The position numbers were made by a program, and so were the translations under genes. Below are positions 21,661 through 30,927 of a DNA stretch of 30,979 bases, piece by piece. The notes below the pieces were generated by a model. The model was given only the letters and a program-made list of their open reading frames with translations, ran no database searches and was not told the origin of the DNA. Source of the stretch: a virus. The stretch lies in IMG/VR virus record IMGVR_UViG_3300047388_000414, positions 1-30,979 of that record, one strand, 5' to 3'. Every line of letters begins with the position of its first letter. Within the stretch, counting starts at the first letter, position 1.

Positions 21661-24600
21661 TAATATTATTGAATCTGCTGTAGGAGATATTCATGTTCCT
21701 AATAAGGGTTTAAAAAATACGCCTGTTGATACATCTTTTGAATTTATTCCCCAGAACCCTTTTACTATAGATATTCCATCTAAGACAGGTGAAGCAAATG
21801 AAACCGTTGCTAATCCAGGTTATTTAATAGAACCAGAAAAAATAGGAATTATAAAAACAGCAATTGATGAGTTTCAAAAATTAGCAACAGTATCTCATGT
21901 TTTACATGCTGCAAATGCTCCTTTAACAAAACCTGCTAGTGCACAAGTTGCACAATATTATCCAGATGTTAATGACAAATTTTATCATCCTGCTCCTCCT
22001 GGATGGTCTCCTAAACAAGAAATAGAAAAACAAACAAATATAGACCCAAAGTATTTGCCTAAGTTAATGGCAACTAAGAATCCAGATGATTTTAGATACA
22101 CAATGGATAGTATTAATGATGAAACAGTTCGTGATAAAGAGCTAGAAAATGGTTCTACATTAGGAAAAATATTGGGTGGTTTTCTTGGATTAACTGTAGG
22201 AAGCCCTGAGAATTTTATTCCTTTAACTGCTATTGCAACTAAAGCAAAAGTGGGCGCTGGATTTATAGAAGGAGCATTAAAGAATGGTTTAGGTTTGTCT
22301 GTGGCAGCCGCTATTCATGAAGGTGCGGCACAAATAGATAAAATAGATGGAAACTTACCTAGCTTTCTAAAAGATACATTTATTGATACTGTTTTTGGAA
22401 TGGCTTTCTATGGTGGTTTTGGAGCTGCAAAATCTTTAGTTAATGTAGTTGAATTTAATAATTTAAAGAAATTCGCTAGAGAATCATTAGATGGTATTGG
22501 TTTTAACTATAAAGTAGATAAAGAAGGCAATCTAAAAGGCTTTGAAGCTATTGATACAACAGGCGGCTACGCTCTTAATGCTGCCAGGGTTACAAGGGCC
22601 CAGGAACTTGCAGATGCAGCTTTTTTTAAAGGTCCAATCTTTAAGATTCCTTATTTGGGGACAGCTGTATTAAAAACAATTACAGGAAACTTTTCAAATG
22701 ATATTCCTGGCTTTAGAACTATTGGAAAAGGATTAGAATATCTTTTAGGTTCACCTTTAATTAAACTAAAAACCTCAGATTACCCTGAAGCTAATGCTTT
22801 TGCTGATGCAGCTTTTGACCATTTCATTACAACAGAAGGAGAAGCTAAAGGCGGTGTTAGACCTAAAAGTTTTGAGAAGAAAGTTAAAGAAACCAGAGCA
22901 ATGTTAACTGCTCTTAAAGCACAAACTAAAAGTCTTCATGCTGAAAGAAATGGTTATACTATAACTGCTCGTCCAGCTATTGATATTCAAAATGCTTGGA
23001 ATGCATCTAAGCAAAAGTCAATTGAAGCTTTATCACAAGATTCTAAATCAACAGATTGGACAAGTGAAGAAGGATTCATGGATGAAATACAGCATGTTTT
23101 ATTCACAGATAAATCTAGTGAACATGCTGCTGTAAATACAGGTGCTGCTATTTATCGTAAAATAATTGATAATACATGGGCAAATTATAGAAAAGCTTAT
23201 AATCTTCCAAAAGAATGGATGCCTCCCAAAACAGCCGAAGCATATTTAATGCGTATTTATAATACTGATTTTATGAATGCAAATGAAAATTTATGGATGG
23301 AAGTTGTTTCTAAATGGATTGGTGATTCTGATAAACTAATTACTCAAAAAATGAAACCAATTCATGATATTAATGAATTATTAGAACAACATAAAATTAA
23401 TCATGAAAATTTAATTCGTGGAATAAATAAAACAGATAAACAAGTTTCTGAATCAGCTGAAAAATTAATATCCTTGAAAGCTCAGAAAAAAGGATTAGAA
23501 GAAAAATTACAAAATGAATTAAGAGAAAATCCAGAATTAAATATTCATGTTGATGATTCAAGTGCATTATCAGCCAAAGAAGCAAATGATTTGAATCAAC
23601 TTACTAAACGTAGAGATATTGCATTTAAAGAACTCAAAGAGCAAAAGAAATTTATTGCTGATATGAAGAATAAGATTTCTAAAAGTAAATCTAATGCCAA
23701 TAAAGCGAAGACTGTTGCAACAGGAAAAAAACAAATAAGAAAAAGTGATATTGGTGAGATGGCACTAGAAAAAGAAGAAGAAAAATTAAGAATCTTAGAC
23801 AATGAACATGAGGAAGAAATACAAAAAATACATGAAGCCATTGCTAATGGTCAAGTTAATCCTAGGTTATTTTATAGAGAGCCAGAAAGTAACACATTTA
23901 AATTAAGAGACTCAACTAATAGATTAAAATTTAGAGATATTCATGAGTCTGATTTTCATATAAGGCAAGTAGCTAAGAGCACTTTTGATTCAATCATGCA
24001 TATGCATCCTGAAGATGTTATCTCGGACATATTTGGAAAATTAATGGGTAATCCTGAAGCTAACCCATTAAAAAAACGTACTCTAATGATTCCAGATGAA
24101 ATACTTTATAACAATAATTTTATGACAAAAGATCTTTTTGCTAAAACTGCTAACTATGTTAATTATCTTTCTAAAAAAACTCATTTAAAAACATCTTTTG
24201 AAAATGTTACTGTTAATGGAGACTTTAAAGAATTGGCGGAAGGTATCTCAAATCGTTATCAATCAAGACGTGCTATTATAAATAAAAAATTAGAAAAAAT
24301 TACTGACCCTAAAGAAATAATAAAACAACAAAAACTCTTAAAAAAAGAAGATATAAAATTTAAAGATATTAAAAATACAATGCAACAATTGTTTGAAACC
24401 AGAATGATGGGTATTAATAAAAGAAATGATTTTGATACGATGTTCAGACGAACATTGATGTCATTAACAGCTTCTGTGAACCTGCATAATATGCCTGCAA
24501 CACAAATTACTGATTTAGCTTTCGCAGGTTTTCAACATGGTATATGGCCTTCTATAAGAGATGGTATATATCCTATTATTGAAAGTCTTGGTGGGATTTT

Positions 24601-25669
24601 AAAGACAAAAGATGCTGAAGCTTTACGTGAAATGGCTCCTCATATTAATTTAGGCCTTCAGGATATGCTAAATAACTATGCTGATAAGAATTGGGGTTCT
24701 GACCTACAGCCTTATTTGAATATGGGTAAAATAATGAGTGGCATAGAAAAATATGCGCATTTCTCTGCTTTGACTGATTTATCACCTTACATTGATAATG
24801 GTATTCAACGTATGAATGGCAGCATTATTCAAAGCCATTTTATGGAGCTTTTACATAAAGAAGTTAAAGGGATTCTCTCGGATAAAGATTCTCTCTATCT
24901 TAGAAAGTATGGTATAGACCCTAAAATTTGGGCATCTAGAATGGTAAATGCATATAAAGAATCTAAAGGTTTCAAGACTAAACTAGGTGGCCATTTGTCA
25001 AAATCTTGGCTGTGGCAAGACCTTGAAGCTGCAAATATCTTTAATGATGCTGTCTTTCGTGGCATACAAAATACTTCTGTTTCAAGAGGAATGGCTGATA
25101 GTCCATTCTTTGCTGATAAAATTTACGGTATGTTCTTTCACACATTCACTGGCTGGACTTATGCAGCTACCAATCGATATTTAATTCCTGCACTACAACA
25201 TGCTGATGGAGAGATGCTTCTTAAAATGATGTGGGTTATGGGCGCAGGTGCCTTGGTTAGTCCTACACGTAGAATTTCACGAGGTGAAGATGGTTGGCCA
25301 GATGATATGACTCCTGTTCAGCATGCCTATGAAGCATTTACCGATAGCGGTGTTATGAGCTCTATTAGCAATGTATTAAATATAGCTAACTTAATGTCAG
25401 ATGACAAATTATTAGGTGATTTAAAAAACGATAAATTTAAGAACCGGGTTAAAACTGGAATATTTGGTATGAGTGATGTTGTTAGTTCAACAGCTGCTCG
25501 TATAACTGATGTAATAGGAATGTTTAACTCAGGTATTGACGAAAAGGATATGAAAACTGCTGCGCATATGACTTGTATTTCTGGCGCTATGTATGGGCGT
25601 TATTTCAGTGATAAACTTATTGAAGGACAGAATTGGCCTAAGAACAAAAAAGCAGCTGAGAATAACTAA
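21650..25669 (+). CDS. Giant internal virion protein (gp16-like)
   Basis: A 1339-residue product, matching the size of T7 gp16 (1318) and its place after gp15. It has Ala/Gly-rich stretches near residues 170-270 that could insert in membrane, a charged coiled coil at about 567-735, and a C-terminal half rich in amphipathic helices. T7 gp16 starts with a transglycosylase domain; I see no ES/GLMQ-like catalytic block at the start here. It would form the inner-membrane part of the ejection channel. AGGAT precedes the ATG. Confidence 0.75.
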   Translation: MATDNIIESAVGDIHVPNKGLKNTPVDTSFEFIPQNPFTIDIPSKTGEANETVANPGYLIEPEKIGIIKTAIDEFQKLATVSHVLHAANAPLTKPASAQVAQYYPDVNDKFYHPAPPGWSPKQEIEKQTNIDPKYLPKLMATKNPDDFRYTMDSINDETVRDKELENGSTLGKILGGFLGLTVGSPENFIPLTAIATKAKVGAGFIEGALKNGLGLSVAAAIHEGAAQIDKIDGNLPSFLKDTFIDTVFGMAFYGGFGAAKSLVNVVEFNNLKKFARESLDGIGFNYKVDKEGNLKGFEAIDTTGGYALNAARVTRAQELADAAFFKGPIFKIPYLGTAVLKTITGNFSNDIPGFRTIGKGLEYLLGSPLIKLKTSDYPEANAFADAAFDHFITTEGEAKGGVRPKSFEKKVKETRAMLTALKAQTKSLHAERNGYTITARPAIDIQNAWNASKQKSIEALSQDSKSTDWTSEEGFMDEIQHVLFTDKSSEHAAVNTGAAIYRKIIDNTWANYRKAYNLPKEWMPPKTAEAYLMRIYNTDFMNANENLWMEVVSKWIGDSDKLITQKMKPIHDINELLEQHKINHENLIRGINKTDKQVSESAEKLISLKAQKKGLEEKLQNELRENPELNIHVDDSSALSAKEANDLNQLTKRRDIAFKELKEQKKFIADMKNKISKSKSNANKAKTVATGKKQIRKSDIGEMALEKEEEKLRILDNEHEEEIQKIHEAIANGQVNPRLFYREPESNTFKLRDSTNRLKFRDIHESDFHIRQVAKSTFDSIMHMHPEDVISDIFGKLMGNPEANPLKKRTLMIPDEILYNNNFMTKDLFAKTANYVNYLSKKTHLKTSFENVTVNGDFKELAEGISNRYQSRRAIINKKLEKITDPKEIIKQQKLLKKEDIKFKDIKNTMQQLFETRMMGINKRNDFDTMFRRTLMSLTASVNLHNMPATQITDLAFAGFQHGIWPSIRDGIYPIIESLGGILKTKDAEALREMAPHINLGLQDMLNNYADKNWGSDLQPYLNMGKIMSGIEKYAHFSALTDLSPYIDNGIQRMNGSIIQSHFMELLHKEVKGILSDKDSLYLRKYGIDPKIWASRMVNAYKESKGFKTKLGGHLSKSWLWQDLEAANIFNDAVFRGIQNTSVSRGMADSPFFADKIYGMFFHTFTGWTYAATNRYLIPALQHADGEMLLKMMWVMGAGALVSPTRRISRGEDGWPDDMTPVQHAYEAFTDSGVMSSISNVLNIANLMSDDKLLGDLKNDKFKNRVKTGIFGMSDVVSSTAARITDVIGMFNSGIDEKDMKTAAHMTCISGAMYGRYFSDKLIEGQNWPKNKKAAENN

Positions 25670-25689
25670 TTTTATAGGATGTATAAATT

Positions 25690-28374
25690 ATGTCAGACGT
25701 TGTGATTGGTGATATTCTTCCCTATACACAAGCTACAGCTATATTAAACCAAGTTGATTTTGGCACAAATTGGACTGCTAACTTTGCTTCTGATGTTGTA
25801 GTTTATGTTACGCCATTCGGTGATGCTCCTGACGATGAGACACAAATTCTTTCTTATCCTTCTCAGTATTCTGTCACTTTTATAGGAGCTGAATTAGAAG
25901 TTCAAGTTACCTTAGTTACTCCATCCGCAGCGGGGGATATTGTAACTATAACTCGTATGACTCCTGCTGATAGAGAAAATCTCTATACCAATACTAATTT
26001 CACTCCTAGTATGTTGAATAATGACTTCGGCATTCTCACTTTAGTAGACCAGCAAGCTGAATTAGTTAATCAATTAATTGCACCTAGATATAACTACTCA
26101 GCTGTGATTGCTCCGAATTCATCTTTTCCTAATGCTAATATTATTTTACCTATTCTAAACGGTAATGAATTTTGGGCAATGAATGGTGCTGGAACTGCTA
26201 TTGAATCTGTCCCTATCAGTACAATTGTTAGTGGTGGTACGGTAACTCAAATCAATACAGGGCTTGGTTTAACGGGTGGCCCAATTACCAATGCAGGAAC
26301 AATATCTTTTGATACTATGACTGCTAATACTTTTTGGGGGAATATTACTGCTGGAGTTGCTTTGCCCACGATGGTGCCAACAACTTACTTTCTCAAAGCC
26401 ACTAATAATCTTTCTGACTTAACAAACGTTCCACAAGCTCGTATTAATTTAGGGTTACAAATTGGCGTAAATGTTCAAGCCTATAATGCGGCGTTAGCTA
26501 GTATTGCTGGATTAACCACTGTTGCTAACAATCTAATCTACACTACAGGTTCTAATACTTATGCTGTTATTACACCTGCTAATAGTAGTGTAATGCAATC
26601 TAGTGCTGCTGGTGTACCTAGTTGGAGCCAGACACTACCTCAAGCTGTTCAAACTAATATTCAATACTTAGGCGTTCAAAATCAAAACTTAAACATGGGT
26701 GGCTTCCAAATTAATAATGGTGCAGACCCCAGTCAGCCATCCGATTTTGCGACAAAAAATTACGTAGATTTGAATTCTTTAACAGGTACGTCAGTTTATG
26801 CTGCAACTACTACTAACTTAACTGTTACTCAATCAGGCTCTGGTGTAGGTGCTACTTTAACCAATGCGGGTGCACAAGCTATTTTTGCACTTGATGGAGT
26901 TAGTCCTCCTCTAAATTCAAATGTATTAGTAAAAAATCTAGCATCTGCACAAAATGAAGGCATATATCGAGTTTCAGATGTTGGTTCTGCTATCACAAAT
27001 TGGGTATTAACTCGAGCTACAACATATGACACTCCTACAGAAATTAACAATACAGGTTTAATTATTATTAATAATGGTGCTACTTTAAGTGGTACCGCTT
27101 GGTATAACTCAGTAACTATTGTGGCTGTAGATGTTACTGCTTTCAATTATTCACAATTTGGCAATATAACATTTCCTGTTTCATTAGCTCATGGGGGTAC
27201 GAATGCAAACTTGACAGCTAGCGCAGGTTCTATTGCATATAGCACCTCCACAGCTATAGCATTATCTGCTGTAGGAACTAGTGGACAGTTATTGCAGTCT
27301 GGTGGTGCAGGCGCTCCTACGTGGAGTGCAGCAACATTTCCTACTACAGTTGGCGCTGCTGGTAAAATAATACGGTCTGATGGTACATCAAATGTATATA
27401 GTACAGCTACATTTGCTGATACATACGCTGCTAGTAATATCTTATATTCCAATGGTGCTAATACTGTTACTGGTTTAGCAACTGTTAATAGCGCTGGATT
27501 ATTAACAAATGGTTCAGGTGTGCCTGCTTGGGTTGTAGCTACTGGAACAGGAGCTCCTGTTCTTGGAACTAGTCCAACAATTAATAATCCTTTAATTAAT
27601 GCTATTAATGACCAAGCTAATAATATACCCGTACTAACATTTACTGGTGCAGCTTCTGCTGTTAATTTTATTACAGCTGTTAATAGTGTAACAGGAGCTT
27701 TTCCAGGATTTCAGTTTGCTGGTACAGATGCTAATGTTACTGGTTTATTTACTACTAAAGGTTCTGGTGGATTTAGTTTCAGCAATAACCTAGGTGTTTC
27801 AGCTGCTAATATTCTTACTTTAACAGGTGCCTCAACTTCTGTTAATTATGTAAATATTGCATCGGCATTAACTACAGCAAGTCCTACTATTTCTGCTCTT
27901 GGTACAGATTCAAATATAACTTTAACTCTTTCAGGTAAAGGAACGAGTGGAGTTGCGTTAGTGGGGGTTACAACAAATTCTAATGCCGCTGCTGGAAGGG
28001 TGGGTGAAGTTATCAGTAGTGTTATTTTAACAGCTTCGGCAGTTACTTTTAATAATGCAACTGTAACAAATTTGACTTCTATCAGTTTAACGGCTGGTGA
28101 TTGGGATGTCGATGCAAACATAAGATTTGGAGTAACTGTCGCTACTTCAGGTGTAATTTGTTGGACAAGTTTAGTATCGGCAACACTTCCAGACCCTGCT
28201 TTATATAATCAAGTAACGGCAGCCACGGCAATATATGGTTCTATTGCATTGAATACACCTAAATTAAGAGTGTCTATTTCATCAACAACAACAGTTTATG
28301 TTTCAGGATATGCAACATATTCATCGGGAACTGTTGTAGCGTCTGGACAGATATCAGCAAGAAGAGTTAGATAA
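25690..28374 (+). CDS. Tail fibre protein (gp17-like N-terminus)
   Basis: An 894-residue product, longer than T7 gp17 (553). Residues 1-140 resemble the conserved T7-type particle-binding domain (IITRM/TITRMTPADRENLY type of segment and a helix DFGILTLVDQQAELVNQL). The shaft has Ala/Thr/Gly-rich repeats of the NLIYTTGSNTYAVI and GQLLQSGGAGAPTW kind, and the end (SGQISARRVR) is a common fibre terminus. It is trimeric and binds the host surface. AGGA precedes the ATG. Confidence 0.85.
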   Translation: MSDVVIGDILPYTQATAILNQVDFGTNWTANFASDVVVYVTPFGDAPDDETQILSYPSQYSVTFIGAELEVQVTLVTPSAAGDIVTITRMTPADRENLYTNTNFTPSMLNNDFGILTLVDQQAELVNQLIAPRYNYSAVIAPNSSFPNANIILPILNGNEFWAMNGAGTAIESVPISTIVSGGTVTQINTGLGLTGGPITNAGTISFDTMTANTFWGNITAGVALPTMVPTTYFLKATNNLSDLTNVPQARINLGLQIGVNVQAYNAALASIAGLTTVANNLIYTTGSNTYAVITPANSSVMQSSAAGVPSWSQTLPQAVQTNIQYLGVQNQNLNMGGFQINNGADPSQPSDFATKNYVDLNSLTGTSVYAATTTNLTVTQSGSGVGATLTNAGAQAIFALDGVSPPLNSNVLVKNLASAQNEGIYRVSDVGSAITNWVLTRATTYDTPTEINNTGLIIINNGATLSGTAWYNSVTIVAVDVTAFNYSQFGNITFPVSLAHGGTNANLTASAGSIAYSTSTAIALSAVGTSGQLLQSGGAGAPTWSAATFPTTVGAAGKIIRSDGTSNVYSTATFADTYAASNILYSNGANTVTGLATVNSAGLLTNGSGVPAWVVATGTGAPVLGTSPTINNPLINAINDQANNIPVLTFTGAASAVNFITAVNSVTGAFPGFQFAGTDANVTGLFTTKGSGGFSFSNNLGVSAANILTLTGASTSVNYVNIASALTTASPTISALGTDSNITLTLSGKGTSGVALVGVTTNSNAAAGRVGEVISSVILTASAVTFNNATVTNLTSISLTAGDWDVDANIRFGVTVATSGVICWTSLVSATLPDPALYNQVTAATAIYGSIALNTPKLRVSISSTTTVYVSGYATYSSGTVVASGQISARRVR

Positions 28375-28384
28375 TAATAAAAAA

Positions 28385-28425
28385 TTAACTTACCATCACA
28401 TTTTAAAAAATGAATGGTAAGTTAA
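28385..28425 (-). terminator. Terminator between tail fibre and leftward moron
   Basis: A 12-bp perfect stem (TTAACTTACCAT with ATGGTAAGTTAA) around a 17-base loop. On the minus strand it is followed by TTTTTT, so it terminates the leftward gene ending at 28438. On the plus strand no U-run follows; the stem may only stabilise the fibre mRNA. Confidence 0.75.
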
Positions 28426-28437
28426 AATAAAAATCCT

Positions 28438-28884
28438 TCAAACATCATTACCTTTATTATTTGAAAACAGCACATTCTTAACATCCGCAGAATATGCAGG
28501 CTCAGAACCACTAAGAACTGTCTCTGCAACAATGGTACAACGCATTGGATACGTTGCAACATAATCTAAACTTATATTTGCATCTTGACGAATTTCAGAT
28601 TGAGAAGGAGATTTAAAATCACGGCATACGATTGTTTGTTTAGTTGCTTTAGGCCCATGTTCACGACAAGCTGTAAGTATAAAACAAGCTCTAGCATCTT
28701 TTTCTACAGCCGAACTATTTGATGTTATTGACCCGTGATAAGAACTAAAAGTTGCATGCATGTTAAGTGGAATAGGACGACTCTCATCAAATGGCCAAAT
28801 CTTAGTTAATGTGCTTGATGGATGTACTGCAAATGCAGTGGAAGATAAAAGTAAGGATATTACTATTATAAATTTCTTAATCAT
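28438..28884 (-). CDS. Secreted 148-residue protein with signal peptide (moron)
   Basis: The N-terminus is a clear signal peptide: MIKK, a hydrophobic core (FIIVISLLLSST) and a likely cleavage after AFA (about residue 19). The mature protein is about 129 residues with four cysteines that could form disulphides in the periplasm. It is otherwise unrecognised. It has its own promoter (28920-28947) and terminator, and is transcribed against the virion operon, the mark of a cargo gene that could alter the host cell envelope. AAAGAG precedes the ATG. Confidence 0.7.
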   Translation of the reverse strand: MIKKFIIVISLLLSSTAFAVHPSSTLTKIWPFDESRPIPLNMHATFSSYHGSITSNSSAVEKDARACFILTACREHGPKATKQTIVCRDFKSPSQSEIRQDANISLDYVATYPMRCTIVAETVLSGSEPAYSADVKNVLFSNNKGNDV

Positions 28885-28919
28885 TTTTTAATCTCTTTAG
28901 TGATATTTTTGAACCAGTG

Positions 28920-28947
28920 AATATACGGAAATAAAAATAATAAGCAA
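28920..28947 (-). promoter_or_regulatory. Promoter for the secreted moron
   Basis: On the minus strand: TTGCTT (28942-28947), a 16-base spacer and TATATT (28920-28925). Transcription would start near 28913, about 30 bases before ATG 28884. Confidence 0.6.
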
Positions 28948-28960
28948 TGCTTTTAAATCG

Positions 28961-28969
28961 TGCTATAAT
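28961..28969 (+). promoter_or_regulatory. Extended -10 promoter for the rightmost genes
   Basis: TGCTATAAT is a perfect extended -10 (TGnTATAAT), which can work with a weak -35. It would start transcription near 28976 for the gene at 29005 and the terminase genes. It is divergent with the moron promoter only a few bases away. Confidence 0.6.
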
Positions 28970-29004
28970 TTTTAATTATAATTAATAATTAAGAGAAATT
29001 TTAA

Positions 29005-29244
29005 ATGTCTGAAGAATTACAAAATCAAGTTGATACTTTAACAACTGAAAATACTAATCTTAAAACACAAATTGCTCAAACTAACGAAGGTGTTAAGAAT
29101 CTACTTGCACAATTAGATGCTCATAAACAATACTTGAATGAAAGTATTATTTCTAATTTAAGCTTGAGAACTAATTTGTTTTTAGGTCAAAAAGTTAATG
29201 AAGAACTTAATGCTAAAATTTCCGGGTTAGAGAATCCAGTTTGA
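29005..29244 (+). CDS. 79-residue coiled-coil protein
   Basis: AAGAGA precedes ATG 29005. The product has a near-continuous heptad-like helix (LQNQVDTLTTENTNLKTQIA) and no membrane segment or cysteines. It sits between fibre and terminase, where T7 has holin, small terminase and Rz. It lacks the membrane parts of holin or spanin, so its role is open. Confidence 0.6.
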   Translation: MSEELQNQVDTLTTENTNLKTQIAQTNEGVKNLLAQLDAHKQYLNESIISNLSLRTNLFLGQKVNEELNAKISGLENPV

Positions 29245-29263
29245 CAATAAAGGAGTGATAAGT

Positions 29264-29422
29264 ATGCCTCTTATACATAGCGATAGCAAAGAAGCCTTTA
29301 GTAAGAATGTAGCTGAACTTATGCATTCAAATTATCCTCAGAAGCAGGCCGTCGCTATAGCTTACTCTGAAGAAAGAGAAGCTGAAAAGAAAGAGCATGA
29401 GCGTAGAAAGTATGGTAAATAA
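29264..29422 (+). CDS. 52-residue conserved small phage protein
   Basis: AAGGAG lies 8 bases before ATG 29264. The product (MPLIHSDSKEAFSKNVAELM, then PQKQAVAIAYSEER and a Lys/Glu-rich end) resembles a small protein found in many phages with the PQKQAVAIAYS motif. Its function is not known to me. It overlaps the next gene by 11 bases. Confidence 0.7.
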   Translation: MPLIHSDSKEAFSKNVAELMHSNYPQKQAVAIAYSEEREAEKKEHERRKYGK

Positions 29423-29591
29423 ATCCATATATGCAGATAACTTTGAAGATGAGCGGCAAGAACATGAAACTCAAAAGTATGGCCCTCGTCTCCCAATTCC
29501 GGAGATGGCTGCTCATCCTCACACTTATTTTCGTCATAGCATTGAGCCTGCTTATGGAAACTATGACCGCCCTATTAATGAAAGCGTGTAA
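29412..29591 (+). CDS. 59-residue hypothetical protein before the large terminase
   Basis: ATG 29412 overlaps the previous stop by 11 bases; ATG 29397 would add five residues. The product is polar with His/Pro/Tyr-rich middle (GPRLPIPEMAAHPHTYFRHS). Codon use fits the neighbours. It ends 25 bases before the probable terminase start. Family unknown. Confidence 0.55.
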   Translation: MVNKSIYADNFEDERQEHETQKYGPRLPIPEMAAHPHTYFRHSIEPAYGNYDRPINESV

Positions 29592-29613
29592 AGTTTTTAA
29601 TTCTGAGGATTAA
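29464..29613 (+). CDS. Overlapping 49-residue membrane ORF (holin candidate, doubtful)
   Basis: In another frame within the 59-residue gene, ATG 29464 opens 49 codons with RRWLLILTLIFVIALSLLME, a good transmembrane helix with a basic edge. T7 carries its holin between fibre and terminase, so the place suits. But no clear Shine-Dalgarno precedes it, and it may be a chance shadow frame. Confidence 0.25.
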   Translation: MKLKSMALVSQFRRWLLILTLIFVIALSLLMETMTALLMKACKVFNSED

Positions 29614-29616
29614 ATA

Positions 29617-30927
29617 ATTTATATTAAAGTTCCTTCCATTAATCCTTATGACTTTCAGAAACGAATGTTTAAAGCTGTTTTAGAAGATAAGAATATCTGC
29701 GCTATTATTCATCGTAGGGCAGGAAAAGATATATTTTGTCTTGAAGCTTGGGTTCTTCGAGGTTTAAAAAGATTAGGAACACATGTTTATCTCTTTCCGC
29801 TTTACGCACAAGCTAGAAGTGTTATTTGGAATGGTATGGACTTTGATGGTAAACCATTTCTAAACGCTATTCCTGATGCCTTAATCTCTAGAAAAAATGA
29901 AGCTCGTATGGAAATTACTCTATACAATGGTAGTCGTTTAATTCTAGCAGGTTCAAATAATTATGACAGTCTCATGGGTACCAATCCTATTACTCTTATT
30001 TACTCTGAGTTTGCTCTACATAATCCGTTAGCAAGACAATATCTAAACCCTATTCTAGTACAGAATAAAGGCATAGAAATTATTAATAGCACTCCCAGAG
30101 GAATGAATCATCTATTCGAAGTCTATAATGCTGTTAGAGATTTACCTGATTACCATATTGAGCATCTAAGCGTAGACCAAACTTTCAAGCATGATGGCAT
30201 CACTCCTATTATCTCTAAAAAAGATATCAAGCGTGCTAAAGATTTAGGCATGTCTGATGAATTAATTCGACAAGAATTCTTTGTCGATTTCGAAGTTGGT
30301 AATCTTGGTGCATACTACACTCAAGAAATGGGCGACATGGTTCGAGAAGGTCGTATCACGATGCTTAAGCCTGACCCTCGACTTAAGTTACACTCCATAT
30401 GGGATTTAGGAGGTACCGATGCAACGGCGGGAATTCTTTTTCAGGTTACTGGTAAGTTTATTCATCTACTTTACCTTATCCACGATTCAAAACGTGGTTT
30501 TAAATCATATCTCGACGAAGCCGAAAGGGTCCGTGAAATATTTGGATGTCAATGGGGAAACCACTTTGGTCCTCATGACATAGACCATAAGCATCAAGGT
30601 TGGGAACATGCCGAGTCTAGACTAATGCAAGCTAGAAGATATGGTTGGCACTTTCAAATGGTTCCTAAGATGGCGTTTGATGATGGTATAGAAGCTGTTC
30701 GTTATATGTTCCCTAGGCTCCGTGTCGATAAACTTAATTGTGATTTATTAGTGAGAGCTCTACGAGAATATCAGCGTCTATTTAAAGAAGGCTTAGGAGT
30801 CTACGACAAGAAGCCTTTAGATAATTGGGCTGTACACATAGCCGATGCGGTGAGGTATTTAGGGGTGGTATATAGGAGATTATACGACACTCCCATGTCT
30901 CCTTCCACTTATTCTACCACTATGTGA
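29617..30927 (+). CDS. Terminase large subunit
   Basis: About 436 residues. The ATPase half has VPSINPYDFQKRM (adenine-binding Gln region), Walker A HRRAGKD (32-38), Walker B-like LIYSEFA (about 127-133) and coupling motif NSTPRGMNH (about 157-165). The nuclease half has acidic residues in WDLGGTDAT (about 262-270), GPHDIDHK (about 318-325) and DNWAVHIADAVRYL (about 402-415). It packages DNA through the portal and cuts it. The first ATG (29665) lies after the conserved Gln. The preceding stop at 29611 leaves only ATA or ATT codons, of which ATT 29617 has GAGG 8 bases upstream. Its last 17 codons lie within the inverted repeat. Confidence 0.85.
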   Translation: MYIKVPSINPYDFQKRMFKAVLEDKNICAIIHRRAGKDIFCLEAWVLRGLKRLGTHVYLFPLYAQARSVIWNGMDFDGKPFLNAIPDALISRKNEARMEITLYNGSRLILAGSNNYDSLMGTNPITLIYSEFALHNPLARQYLNPILVQNKGIEIINSTPRGMNHLFEVYNAVRDLPDYHIEHLSVDQTFKHDGITPIISKKDIKRAKDLGMSDELIRQEFFVDFEVGNLGAYYTQEMGDMVREGRITMLKPDPRLKLHSIWDLGGTDATAGILFQVTGKFIHLLYLIHDSKRGFKSYLDEAERVREIFGCQWGNHFGPHDIDHKHQGWEHAESRLMQARRYGWHFQMVPKMAFDDGIEAVRYMFPRLRVDKLNCDLLVRALREYQRLFKEGLGVYDKKPLDNWAVHIADAVRYLGVVYRRLYDTPMSPSTYSTTM

